From Antedon mediterranea (taxonomy: Eukaryota; Echinodermata; Crinoidea; Comatulida; Antedonidae), in the NCBI RefSeq assembly GCF_964355755.1, contig NC_092671.1, forward strand, positions 21,976,001 to 22,040,000: 64,000 nt of DNA, given 5' to 3'. Shown piece by piece: positions 13,101 to 26,000 of the stretch (positions within the stretch are counted from its first letter, which is position 1; each line of letters opens with the position of its first letter). The position numbers and the translations under genes were made by a program. Below the pieces are notes generated by a model that saw nothing but the letters and a program-made list of their open reading frames with translations, made no database searches and was not told where the DNA came from.

Positions 13101-16100
13101 GAGCACAATATAGCTTAATATCGTATTTAAAAACGTTTTAGACCATTTTGAGCATTTCGACAAAACTTTTTCACACAAAACACCAAAGTGCTTAGAATAG
13201 CTTCAAATCGCATTTGGAGACGTTTTAGACCATTTTGTGATTTTCGAAAAAACTTGTTAACATAAAAACATCAAAGTGCTAAGAATAGCTTCAAATCGAA
13301 TTTGGAGACATTTTAGACCAATTTGTGATTTTCGAAAAAACTTGGTTACACAAAAACATCAAAGTGGTTAAAATCACATTATAAACCGTTTTAGACCATT
13401 TTGAGCATTTCGATAACACTTTTCACACAAAAACATCAAAGTGCTTAGAATAGCTTCAAATCGCATTTGGAGACGTTTTAGACCATTTTGTGATTTTCGA
13501 AAAAAACTTTTTAACATAAAAACACCAAACTGCTAAGAATAGCTTCAAATCGCATATGGAGACAATTTAGACCATTTTGTGATTTTCGAAAAAACTTGTT
13601 AACATAAAAACACCAAAGTGCTTAGAATACCTTCAAATCGCATTTGGAGACATTTTAGACCATTTTGTAATTTTCGAAAAGACTTGTTAACATAAAAACA
13701 TCAAAGTGCTAAGAATAGCTTCCAATCGCATTTGGAGACGTTTTAGACCATTTTGTGATTTTCGAAAACAACTTGTTAACATAAAAACACCAAAGTGCTT
13801 AGAATAGCTTCAAATCGCATTTGGAGACGTTTTAGACCAATTTGTGATTTTCGAAAAAACTTGGTTACACAAAAACATCAAAGTGGATAAAATCACATTA
13901 TAAACCGTTTTAGACCATTTTGAGCATTTCGATAACACATTTCACACAAAAACATCAAAGAGCACAAAATAGCTTAATATCGTATTTAAAAACGTTTTAA
14001 ACCATTTTGAGCATTTCGACAAAACTTTTTCACACAAAACACCAAAGTGTACAGAATAGCTTCAAATCGCATTTGGAGACGTTTTAGACCATTTTGTGAT
14101 TTTCGAAAAAACTTGTTAATATAAAAACACCAAAGTACTTAGAATAGCTTCAAATCGCATTTGGAGACGTTGTAGACCATTTTGTGATTTTCGAAAAAAC
14201 TTGTTAACATAAAAACACCAAAGTTTACAGAATAGCTTAAAATCGCATTTGGAGACGTTTTAGACAATTTTGTGCATTTCGATGAAACTTGGTTACACAA
14301 AAACATCAAAGTGATTAAAATCACATTATAAACCGTTTTAGACCATTTGAGCATTTCCATAACACTTTTCACACAAAAACATCAAAGGGCACAATATAGC
14401 TTAATATCCTATTTAAAAACGTTTTAGACCATTTTGAGCATTTCGACAAAACTTTTTCACACAAAACACCAAAGTGCTTAGAATACCTTCAAATCGCATT
14501 TGGAGACGTTTTAGACCATTTTGTGATTTTCAAAAAAACTTAACATAAAAACATCAAAGTTTACAGAATAGCTTCAAATCGCATTTGGAGACGTTTTAGA
14601 CAATTTTGTGATTTTCGAAAAAACTTGTTAACATAAAAACACCAAAGTGCTTAGAATAGCTTCAAATCGCATTGGGAGACGTTTTAGACTATTTTGTGAT
14701 TTTCGAAAAAACTTGTTAACATAAAAACATCAAAGTGTACAGAATAGCTTCAAATCGCATTTGGAGACGTTTTAGACCATTTTGTGATTTTCGAAAAAAA
14801 CTTTTTAACATAAAAACACCAAACTGCTAAGAATAGCTTCAAATCGCATATGGAGACAATTTAGACCATTTTGTGATTTTCGAAAAAACTTGTTAACATA
14901 AAAACACCAAAGTGCTTAGAATACCTTCAAATCGCATTTGGAGACATTTTAGACCATTTTGTGATTTTCGAAAAAACTTGTTAACATAAAAACATCAAAG
15001 TGCTAAGAATAGCTTCCAATCGCATTTGGAGACGTTTTAGACCATTTTGTGATTTTCGAAAACAACTTGTTAACATAAAAACACCAAAGTGCTTAGAATA
15101 GCTTCAAATCGCATTTGGAGACGTTTTAGACCAATTTGTGATTTTCGAAAAAACTTGGTTACACAAAAACATCAAAGTGGATAAAATCACATTATAAACC
15201 GTTTTAGACCATTTTGAGCATTTCGATAACACATTTCACACAAAAACATCAAAGAGCACAAAATAGCTTAATATCGTATTTAAAAACGTTTTAAACCATT
15301 TTGAGCATTTCGACAAAACTTTTTCACACAAAACACCAAAGTGTACAGAATAGCTTCAAATCGCATTTGGAGACGTTTTAGACCATTTTGTGATTTTCGA
15401 AAAAACTTGTTAATATAAAAACACCAAAGTACTTAGAATAGCTTCAAATCGCATTTGGAGACGTTGTAGACCATTTTGTGATTTTCGAAAAAACTTGTTA
15501 ACATAAAAACACCAAAGTTTACAGAATAGCTTCAAATCGCATTTGGAGACGTTTTAGACAATTTTGTGCATTTCGATGAAACTTGGTTACACAAAAACAT
15601 CAAAGTGCTTAAAATCACATTATAAACCGTTTTAGACCATTTGAGCATTTCCATAACACTTTTCACACAAAAACATCAAAGGGCACAATATAGCTTAATA
15701 TCCTATTTAAAAACGTTTTAGACCATTTTGAGCATTTCGACAAAACTTTTTCACACAAAACACCAAAGTGCTTAGAATACCTTCAAATCGCATTTGGAGA
15801 CGTTTTAGACCATTTTGTGATTTTCGAAAAAACTTAACATAAAAACATCAAAGTTTACAGAATAGCTTCAAATCGCATTTGGAGACGTTTTAGACAATTT
15901 TGTGATTTTCGAAAAAACTTGTTAACATAAAAACACCAAAGTGCTTAGAATAGCTTCAAATCGCATTGGGAGACGTTTTAGACCATTTTGTGATTTTCGA
16001 AAAAAACTTGTTAACATAAAAACATCAAAGTGTACAGAATAGCTTCAAATCGCATTTGGAGACGTTTTAGACCATTTTGTGATTTTCGAAAAAACTTGTT

Positions 16101-16969
16101 AACATAAAAACACCAAAGTGCTTAGAATAGCTTCAAATCGCATTTGGAGACGTTTTAAACCATTTTGTGATTTTCGAAAAAACTTGTTAACATAAAAACA
16201 CCAAAATGTTTAGAATAGCTTCAAATCGCATTTGGAGACGTTTTAGACCATTTTGTGATTTTCGAAAAAACTTGTTAACACGAAAACACCAAAGTGATTA
16301 GAATAGCTTCAAATCGCATTTGGAGACGTTTTAGACCATTTTGTGATTTTCGAAAAAACTTGTTAACATAAAAACACCAAAGTGATTAGAATAGCTTCAA
16401 ATCGCATTTGGAGACGTTTTAGACCATTTTGTGCATTTCTATGAAACTTGGTTACGCAAAAACATCAAAGTGCTTAAAATCACATTATAAACCGTTTTAG
16501 ACCATTTTGAGCATATCGATAACACTTTTTACACAAAACACCAAAGTGCTTAGAATAGCTTCAAATCGCATTTGGAGACGTTTTAGACCATTTTGTGATT
16601 TTCGACAAAACTTTTTCACACAAAACACCAAAGTGCTTAGAATACCTTCAAATCGCATTTGGAGACGTTTTAGACCATTTTGTGATTTTCGAAAAAACTT
16701 GTTAACATAAAAACATCAAAGTGTACAGAATAGCTTCAAATCGCATTTGGAGACGTTTTAGACCATTTTGTGATTTTCGAAAAAACTTGTTAACATAAAA
16801 ACACCAAAGTGCTTAGAATAGCTTCAAATCGCATTAGGAGACGTTTTAGACCATTTTGTGATTTTCGAAAAAACTTGTTAACATAAAAACACCAAAGTGC
16901 TTAGAATAGCTTCAAATCGCATTTGGAGACGTTTTAGACCATTTTGTGATTTTCGAAAAAACTTGTTAA
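10169..16969 (+). repeat. Satellite, mixed-order domain
   Basis: This is the same monomer family but without the 3267-bp register. It holds blocks that recur to the right of the large insertion. The stretch around 11.1-13.1 kb matches 41.2-43.2 kb (the private variant ACCATTTTCTGATTTTCG is near 11346 and 41484). The stretch from about 15.36 kb matches from 43.93 kb (TTAATATAAAAACACC at 15411 and 43988). A local duplication of about 1.29 kb is visible between 14.1 and 15.4 kb. Nothing non-satellite is seen. Confidence 0.85.
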
Positions 16970-18988
16970 CATAAAAACACCAAAGTTCTTAAAATAGCTT
17001 CAAATCGCATTTGGAGACGTTTTAGACCATTTTGTGATTTTCGAAAAAACTTGTTAACATAAAAACACCAAAGTGTTTAGAAAAGCTTCAAATCGCATTT
17101 GGAGACGTTTTAGACCATTTTGGGATTTTCGAAAAAACTTGTTAACATAAAAACACCAAAGTGCTTAGAATAGCTTCAAATCGCATTTGGAGACGTTTTA
17201 GACCATTTTGTAATTTTCAAAAAAACTTGTTAACATAAAAACACCAAAGTTCTTAGAATAGCTTCAAATCGCATTTGGAGACGTTTTAGACCATTTTGTG
17301 CATTTCGATGAAACTTGGTTACACAAAAACATCAAAGTGCTTAAAATCACATTATAAACCGTTTTAGACCATTTGAGCATTTCGATAACACTTTTCACAC
17401 AAAAACATCAAAGGGCACAATATAGCTTAATATCCTATTTAAAAACGTTTTAGACCATTTTGAGCATTTCGACAAAACTTTTTCACACAAAACACCAAAG
17501 TGCTTAGAATACCTTCAAATCGCATTTGGAGACGTTTTAGACAATTTTGTGATTTTCGAAAAAACTTGTTAACATAAAAACATCAAAGTTTACAGAATAG
17601 CTTCAAATCGCATTTGGAGACGTTTTAGACAATTTTGTGATTTTCGAAAAAACTTGTTAACATAAAAACACCAAAGTGCTTAGAATAGCTTCAAATCGCA
17701 TTGGGAGACGTTTTAGACCATTTTGTGATTTTCGAAAAAACTTGTTAACATAAAAACATCAAAGTGTACAGAATAGCTTCAAATCGCATTTGGAGACGTT
17801 TTAGACCATTTTGTGATTTTCGAAAAAACTTGTTAACATAAAAACACCAAAGTGCTTAGAATAGCTTCAAATCGCATTTGGAGACGTTTTAAACCATTTT
17901 GTGATTTTCGAAAAAACTTGTTAACATAAAAACACCAAAATGTTTAGAATAGCTTCAAATCGCATTTGGAGACGTTTTAGACCATTTTGTGATTTTCGAA
18001 AAAACTTGTTAACACAAAAACACCAAAGTGATTAGAATAGCTTCAAATCGCATTTGGAGACGTTTTAGACCATTTTGTGATTTTCGAAAAAACTTGTTAA
18101 CATAAAAACACCAAAGTGATTAGAATAGCTTCAAATCGCATTTGGAGACGTTTTAGACCATTTTGTGCATTTCGATGAAACTTGGTTACGCAAAAACATC
18201 AAAGTGCTTAAAATCACATTATAAACCGTTTTAGACCATTTTGAGCATATCGATAACACTTTTTACACAAAACACCAAAGTGCTTAGAATAGCTTCAAAT
18301 CGCATTTGGAGACGTTTTAGACCATTTTGTGATTTTCGACAAAACTTTTTCACACAAAACACCAACGTGCTTAGAATACCTTCAAATCGCATTTGGAGAC
18401 GTTTTAGACCATTTTGTGATTTTCGAAAAAACTTGTTAACATAAAAACATCAAAGTGTACAGAATAGCTTCAAATCGCATTTGGAGACGTTTTAGACCAT
18501 TTTGTGATTTTCGAAAAAACTTGTTAACATAAAAACACCAAAGTGCTTAGAATAGCTTCAAATCGCATTAGGAGACGTTTTAGACCATTTTGTGATTTTC
18601 GAAAAAACTTGTTAACATAAAAACACCAAAGTGCTTAGAATAGCTTCAAATCGCATTTGGAGACGTTTTAGACCATTTTGTGATTTTCGAAAAAACTTGT
18701 TAACATAAAAACACCAAAATGTTTAGAATAGCTTCAAATCGCATTTGGAGACGTTTTAGACCATTTTGTGATTTTCGAAAAAACTTGTTAACACAAAAAC
18801 ACCAAAGTGATTAGAATAGCTTCAAATCGCATTTGGAGACGTTTTAGACCATTTTGTGCATTTCGATGAAACTTGGTTACGCAAAAACATCAAAGTGCTT
18901 AAAATCACATTATAAACCGTTTTAGACCATTTTGAGCATATCGATAACACTTTTCACACAAAAACATCAAAGAGCACAATATAGCTTA
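16970..18988 (+). repeat. First copy of the ~7.6-kb HOR, part before the insertion
   Basis: From the monomer carrying AAAGTTCTTAAAATAGC (16982) onward, this stretch aligns with 48151 onward at a constant offset of 31169 bp. Examples are 16982 to 48151 and 18241 to 49410. It continues after the inserted element (20037 onward) at an offset of 30118 bp, the difference of 1051 being the insertion plus its 3-bp duplication. It therefore belongs to the same higher-order repeat as the copies at 47.9-55.5 and 55.5-63 kb. Confidence 0.8.
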
Positions 18989-19002
18989 CACTTTGACTGC
19001 CA
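18989..19002 (+). repeat. Left terminal inverted repeat of the 1048-bp element
   Basis: CACTTTGACTGCCA, matching the complement of 20023-20036 at 14 of 14 positions. The outer flank is TTA. Confidence 0.85.
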
Positions 19003-19067
19003 AACACGAAGATCTTCGTTTTTGGAAACACAACGCTTGACTGCCAAACACGAAGATCTTCGTTTTT
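18993..19067 (+). repeat. Tandem subterminal repeat with 14-bp palindrome
   Basis: A 31-bp motif starting TTGACTGCCAAACACG occurs at 18993-19023 and again at 19037-19067, a 44-bp period. Each copy contains the perfect palindrome ACGAAGATCTTCGT (19006-19019 and 19050-19063). Part of the terminal repeat is included, so this is a likely duplicated transposase recognition site. That role is inference. Confidence 0.8.
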
Positions 19068-19990
19068 CGCGTTTTTTTACGAAATCCGGTAGATAGGTTA
19101 ATTATTGGTATATACTATAAATATGGACACTAAATTCGGTCTGGACCGTGAATATTTTACTTTTTGAAAGTAACTAATCTGGTTACGAACGATTGTCAAA
19201 ATGGTACCTGTCGAAATAACATACACCGCGCATCACAGTAGCGCGTACAGCGATGGTTTGGCGCATTGTGTATCGGTCGCGCGCTAGCTATGCCGCCGAA
19301 GCGTTTACAAAGGTTTATGTGGATTGGCATGTTTGTTTGTTATCTGAATAAAAAATAATGGATGAATTTTCAATAAGAAATCTTTAATTTTATTATTGTA
19401 TGTATACCCTAATTGTTTTGGTGTTTCACTGTACGTGGCCGAGTTTCAGAGATTCACGCAACAAACTTGTTTAGAAATGGTATGAATATTATCATCAGTT
19501 TACTAGCTAGGCTATAGTAGAACTAGGCTATAGCCTAGTCGTAAAACGGTTCCGGACCAACTTTAGGCCTAGTTAACCAGGCCTGATGGCTTTACTATAT
19601 GGATTTTGGCGAAACATTGATGTAAGATTTATGATTTATAAAATGTAATACATTTTTCGATAGTGATAACTTGTTTTTATAGGCCTACCGGTGCCGTGTA
19701 AGTAACTTTTTCGTTGTTTGTTGATCTCACCGGGCGATATTTTCATATTGTGATGTCTTGCACAAAATCGCGAATATCTCGACTTTCTTGCGCGAAACTA
19801 CGAAAAACTCAAAAACTGCGTTACTTTCATTTTACTATTACGATTTACATATTGCGATTTGAAAATCGTTCTTGGTACCATTGTAAAGCTAAAATCTTTA
19901 TGATTATTTTAGTCTAAATTACATGTAAATCAGATCGCATACATAGTTTCAATCAGCTTTAATAAAAACATCGAATTGGGCTATAAACGC
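19068..19990. other. Internal non-coding part of the 1048-bp element
   Basis: No credible coding region is seen. The only longer open frame (19714-19917) starts with TTG and resembles nothing I know. A cluster of CTAGGCTATAG/CTATAGCCTAG inverted motifs with AGGCCTAG lies near 19503-19585, the same low-complexity style as in the 5' part of the large transposon. A poly-A-like AATAAA lies near 19347. Confidence 0.6.
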
Positions 19991-20022
19991 TGGCAGTGGC
20001 AGTTTCTAACTGGAAAAACCTC

Positions 20023-20036
20023 TGGCAGTCAAAGTG
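20023..20036 (-). repeat. Right terminal inverted repeat of the 1048-bp element
   Basis: TGGCAGTCAAAGTG, the exact complement of 18989-19002, followed by TTAA. Two more TGGCAGT copies lie just inside it (19991-20003), mirroring the repeated motif at the left end. Confidence 0.85.
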
Positions 20037-23000
20037 TTAATATCGTATTTAAAAACGTTTTAGACCATTTTGAGCATTTCGACAAAACTTTTTCACACAA
20101 AACACCAAAGTGCTTAGAATAGCTTCAAATCGCATTTGGAGACGTTTTAGACCATTTTGTGATTTTCGAAAAAACTTGTTAACATAAAAAAATCAAAGGG
20201 CTAAGAATAGCTTCAAATCGCATTTGGAGACATTTTAGACCATTTAGTGATTTTCGAAAAAACTTGGTTACACAAAAACATCAAAGTGGTTAAAATCACA
20301 TTATAAACCGTTTTAGACCATTTTGAGCATTTCGATAACACTTTTTACACAAAAACATCAAAGTGCTTAGAATAGCTTCAAATCGCATTTGGAGACGTTT
20401 TAGACCATTTTGTGATTTTTGAAAAAAACTTTTTAACATATAAACACCAAACTGCTAAGAATAGCTTCAAATCGCATATGGAGACAATTTAGACCATTTT
20501 GTGATTTTCGAAAAAACTTGTTAACATAAAAACACCAAAGTGCTTAGAATACCTTCAAATCGCATTTGGAGACGTTTTAGACCATTTTGTGATTTTCCAA
20601 AAAACTTGTTAACATAAAAACATCAAAGTGTACAGAATAGCTTCAAATCGCATTTGGAGACGTTTTAGACCATTTTGTGATTTTCGAAAAAACTTGTTAA
20701 CATAAAAACACCAAAGTGCTTAGAATAGCTTCAAATCGCATTAGGAGACGTTTTAGACCATTTTGTGATTTTCGAAAAAACTTGTTAACATAAAAACACC
20801 AAAGTGCTTAGAATAGCTTCAAATCGCATTTGGAGACGTTTTAGACCATTTTGTGATTTTCGAAAAAACTTGTTAACATAAAAACACCAAAATGTTTAGA
20901 ATAGCTTCAAATCACATTTGGAGACGTTTTAGACCATTTTGTGATTTTCGAAAAAACTTGTTAACACAAAAACACCAAAGTGATTAGAATAGCTTCAAAT
21001 CGCATTTGGAGACGTTTTAGACCAATTTGTGCATTTCGATGAAACTTGGTTACGCAAAAACATCAAAGTGCTTAAAATCACATTATAAACCGTTTTAGAC
21101 CATTTTGAGCATATCGATAACACTTTTCACACAAAAACATCAAAGAGCACAATATAGCTTAATATCTTATTTAAAAACGTTTTAGACCATTTTGAGCATT
21201 TCGACAAAACTTTTTCACACAAAACACCAAAGTGCTTAGAATAGCTTCAAATCGCATTTGGAGAAGTTTTAGACCATTTTGTGATTTTCGAAAAAACTTG
21301 TTAACATAAAAACATCAAAGTGCTAAGAATAGCTTCAAATCGCATTTGGAGACATTTTAGACCAATTAGTGATTTTCGAAAAAACTTGGTTACACAAAAA
21401 CATCAAAGTGGTTAAAATCACATTATAAACCGTTTTAGACCATTTTGAGCATTTCGATAACACTTTTCACACAAAAACATCAAAGTGCTTAGAATAGCTT
21501 CAAATCGCATTTGGAGACGTTTTAGACCATTTTGTGATTTTCGAAAAAAACTTTTTAACATAAAAACACCAAACTGCTAAGAATAGCTTCAAATCGCATA
21601 TGGAGACAATTTAGACAATTTTGTGATTTTCGAAAAAACTTGTTAACATAAAAACACCAAAGTGCTAAGAATAGCTTCAAATCGCATATGGAGACAATTT
21701 AGACCATTTTGTGATTTTCGAAAAAACTTGTTAACATAAAAACACCAAAGTGCTTAGAATACCTTCAAATCGCATTTGGAGACGTTTAAGACCATTTTGT
21801 GATTTTCGAAAAAACTTGTTAACATAAAAACACCAAAGTGCTTAGAATAGCTTCAAATCGCATTTGGAGACGTTTTAGACCAATTTGTGATTTTCGAAAA
21901 AACTTGGTTACACAAAAACATCAAAGTGGTTAAAAGCACATTATAAACCGTTTTAGACCATTTTGAGCATTTCGATAACACATTTCACACAAAAACATCA
22001 AAGAGCACAAAATAGCTTAATATCGTATTTAAAAACGTTTTAAACCATTTTGAGCATTTCGAGAAAACTTTTTCACACAAAACACCAAAGTGTACAGAAT
22101 AGCTTCAAATCGCATTTGGAGACGTTTTAGACCATTTTGTGATTTTCGAAAAAACTTGTTAATATAAAAACACCAAAGTACTTAGAATAGCTTCAAATCG
22201 CATTTGGAGACGTTTTAGACCATTTTGTGATTTTCGAAAAAACTTGTTAACATAAAAACATCAAAGTGCTAAGAATAGCTTCCAATCGCATTTGGAGACA
22301 TTTTAGACCAATTTGTGATTTTGGAAAAAACTTGGTTACACAAAAACATCAAAGTGCTTTAAATCACATTATAAACCGTTTTAGACCATTTTGAGCATTT
22401 CGATAACACATTTCACAAAAAAACATCAAAGAGCACAAAATAGCTTAATATCGTATTTAAAAACGTTTTAAACCATTTTGAGCATTTCGATAAAACTTTT
22501 TCACACAAAACACCAAAGTGTTTAGAAAAGCTTCAAATCGCATTTGGAGACGTTTTAGACCATTTTGGGATTTTCGAAAAAACTTGTTAACATAAAAACA
22601 CCAAAGTGCTTAGAATAGCTTCAAATCGCATTTGAAGACGTTTTAGACCATTTTGTAATTTTCGAAAAAACTTGTTAACATAAAAACACCAAAATGTTTA
22701 GAATAGCTTCAAATCGCATTTGGAGACGTTTTAGACCATTTTGTGATTTTCGAAAAAACTTGTTAACACAAAAACACCAAAGTGATTAGAATAGCTTCAA
22801 ATCGCATTTGGAGACGTTTTAGACCATTTTGTGATTTTCGAAAAAACTTGTTAACATAAAAACAGCAAAGTGATTAGAATAGCTTCAAATCGCATTTGGA
22901 GACGTTTTAGACCATTTTGTGCATTTCGATGAAACTTGGTTACGCAAAAACATCAAAGTAATAATCACATTATAAACAGTTTTAGACCATTTTGAGCATA

Positions 23001-26000
23001 TCGATAAAACTTTTTACACAAAACACCAAAGTGCTTAGAATAGCTTCAAATCGCATTTGGAGACGTTTTAGACCATTTTGTGATTTTCGACAAAACTTTT
23101 TCACACAAAACACCAAAGTGCTTAGAATACCTTCAAATCGCATTTGGAGACGTTTTAGACCATTTTGTGATTTTCGAAAAAACTTGTTAACATAAAAACA
23201 TCAAAGTGTACAGATTAGCTTCAAATCGCATTTGGAGACGTTTTAGACCATTTTGTGATTTTCGAAAAAACTTGTTAACATAAAAACACCAAAGTGCTTA
23301 GAATAGCTTCAAATCGCATTAGGAGACGTTTTAGACCATTTTGTTATTTTCGAAAAAACTTGTTAACATAAAAACACCAAAATGTTTAGAATAGCTTCAA
23401 ATCGCATTTGTAGACGTTTTATACCATTTTGTGATTTTCGAAAAAACTTGTTAACACAAAAACACCAAAGTGATTAGAATAGCTTCAAATCGCATTTGGA
23501 GACGTTTTAGACCATTTTGTGCATTTCGATGAAACTTGGTTACGCAAAAACATCAAAGTGCTTAAAATCACATTATAAACCGTTTTAGACCATTTTGAGC
23601 ATATCGATAACACTTTTCACACAAAAACATCAAAGAGCACAATATAGCTTAATATCGTATTTAAAAACGTTTTAGACCATTTTGAGCAATTCGACAAAAC
23701 TTTTTCACACAAAACACCAAAGTGCTTAGAATAGCTTCAAATCGCATTTGGAGACGTTTTAGACCATTTTGTGATTTTCGAAAAAACTTGTTAACATAAA
23801 AACATCAAAGGGCTAAGAATAGCTTCAAATCGCATTTGGAGACATTTTAGACCAATTAGTGATTTTCGAAAAAACTTGGTTACACAAAAACATCAAAGTG
23901 GTTAAAATCACATTATAAACCGTTTTAGACCATTTTGAGCATATCGATAAAATTTTTTACACAAAAACATCAAAGAGCACAAAATAGCTTAATATCGTAT
24001 TTGGAAACGTTTTAGAACATTTTGTGATTTTCGAAAAAACTTGTTAACATAAAACACCAAAGTGTACAGAATAGCTTCAAATCGCATTTGGAGACATTTT
24101 AGACCAATTTGTGATTTTCGAAAAAACTTGTTAACATAAAAACACCAAAGTGCTAAGAATAGCTTCAAATCGCATTTGGAGACATTTTAGACCAATTTGT
24201 GATTTTCGAAAAAACTTGGTTACACAAAAACATCAAAGTGCTTAAAATCACATTATAAAACCGTGTTAGACCATTTTGAGCATTTCGATAACACTTTTCA
24301 CACAAAAACATCAAAGAGCATAAAATAGGTTAATATCGTATTTAAAAACGTTTTAGACCATTTTGAGCATTTCGATGAAACTTGGTTACGCAAAAACATC
24401 AAAGTGCTTAAAATCACATTATAAACCGTTTTAGACCATTTTGAGCATATCGATAAAATTTTTTACACAAAAACATCAAAGAGCACAAAATAGCTTAATA
24501 TCGTATTTGGAAACGTTTTAGAACATTTTGTGATTTTCGAAAAAACTTGTTAACATAAAACACCAAAGTGTACAGAATAGCTTCAAATCGCATTTGGAGA
24601 CATTTTAGACCAATTTGTGATTTTCGAAAAAACTTGTTAACATAAAAACACCAAAGTGCTAAGAATAGCTTCAAATCGCATTTGGAGACATTTTAGACCA
24701 ATTTGTGATTTTCGAAAAAACTTGGTTACACAAAAACATCAAAGTGCTTAAAATCACATTATAAAACCGTTTTAGACCATTTTGAGCATTTCGATAACAC
24801 TTTTCACACAAAAACATCAAAGAGCATAAAATAGGTTAATATCGTATTTAAAAACGTTTTAGACCATTTTGAGCATTTCGACAAAACTTTTTCACACAAA
24901 ACACCAAAGTGTACAGAATAGCTTAATATCGTATTTAAAAACGTTTTAGACCATTTTGTGATTTTCGAAAAAACTTGTTAACATAAAAACACCAAAGTGC
25001 TTACAATAGCTTCAAATCGCATTAGGAGACGTTTTAGACCATTTTGTGATTTTCGAAAAAACTTGTTAACATAAAAACATCAAAGTGTACAGAATAGCTT
25101 CAAATCGCATTTGGAGACGTTTTAGACCATTTTGTGATTTTCGAAAAAAACTTGTTAACATAAAAACACCAAAGTGCTTAGAATAGCTTCAAATCGCATT
25201 TGGAGACGTTTTAGACCATTTTGTGATTTTCGAAAAAACTTGTTAATATAAAAACACCAAAGTACTTAGAATAGCTTCAAATCGCATTTGGAGACGTTTT
25301 AAACCATTTTGTGATTTTCGAAAAAACTTGTTAACATAAAAACACCAAAATGTTTAGAATAGCTTCAAATCGCATTTGGAGACGTTTTAGACCATTTTGT
25401 GATTTTCGAAAAAACTTGTTAACACAAAAACACCAAAGTGATTAGAATAGCTTCAAATCGCATTTGGAGATGTTTTAGACCATTTTGTGATTTTCGAAAA
25501 AACTTGTTAACATAAAAACACCAAAGTGATTAGAATAGCTTCAAATCGCATTTGGAGACGTTTTAGACCATTTTGTGATTTTCGAAAAAACTTGTTAACA
25601 TAAAAACACCAAAGTGATTAGAATAGCTTCAAATCGCATTTGGAGACGTTTTAGACCATTTTGTGCATTTCGATGAAACTTGGTTACGCAAAAACATCAA
25701 TGTGCTTAAAATCACATTATAAACCATTTTAGACCATTTTGAGCATATCCATAAAACTTTTTACACAAAACACCAAAGTGCTTAGAATAGCTTCAAATCG
25801 CATTTGGAGACGTTTTAGACCATTTTGTGATTTTCGACAAAACTTTTTCACACAAAACACCAAAGTGCTTAGAATACCTTCAAATCGCATTTGGAGACGT
25901 TTTAGACCATTTTGTGATTTTCGAAAAAACTTGTTAACATAAAAACATCAAAGTGTACAGAATAGCTTCAAATCGCATTTGGAGACGTTTTAGACCATTT

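Larger units (their letters stand above)
1..18988 (+). repeat. Satellite array, left segment (88-bp family)
   Basis: Continuous tandem array with no unique sequence. The commonest monomer is 88 bp, for example 421-508, 509-596 and 333-420 when phased on TGATTTTCGA. Two other classes recur. One is 86-87 bp with a CACAATATAGCTTAATATCG centre (851-937). The other is 78 bp with a TTAAAATCACATTATAAACC centre (1113-1190) and so about 10 bp shorter. All classes share the block CGTTTTAGACCATTTTG and a CAAAAACATCAAAG or close relative. The array runs off the left window edge and stops at the inserted element at 18989. It carries no gene: open frames in it are short and read through the repeat. Confidence 0.97.
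18989..20036. mobile_element. Non-autonomous piggyBac-like (TTAA-type) transposon, 1048 bp
   Basis: The insertion has 14-bp terminal inverted repeats, CACTTTGACTGCCA at 18989-19002 and its complement TGGCAGTCAAAGTG at 20023-20036. The right side is flanked by TTAA (20037-20040) and the left by TTA (18986-18988). The uninterrupted satellite target reads GCTTAATATCG, as at about 50155. Compared with that paralogue the insertion adds exactly 1051 bp, i.e. 1048 plus a 3-bp duplication. A TTAA target and a CACTTTGACTGCC end suggest the piggyBac superfamily with one A lost on the left. A true 3-bp TTA duplication (Harbinger or CACTA-like) is the alternative. No transposase reading frame remains, so it would need a partner in trans. 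Its base composition, including GCGC-rich patches near 19225-19310, is unlike the satellite. Confidence 0.8.

Noticed and set aside
14139-14372. 77-codon reverse-strand open frame in the satellite
   Set aside because: Translation of satellite monomers on the opposite strand, present where one variant lacks a stop; no independent support.
1-18988. CRISPR array
   Set aside because: The repeats are contiguous 78-88-bp monomers with no unique spacers, and the context is eukaryotic.
19714-19917. 67-codon open frame inside the 1048-bp element
   Set aside because: TTG start, no recognisable domain, no transposase motifs; likely chance.
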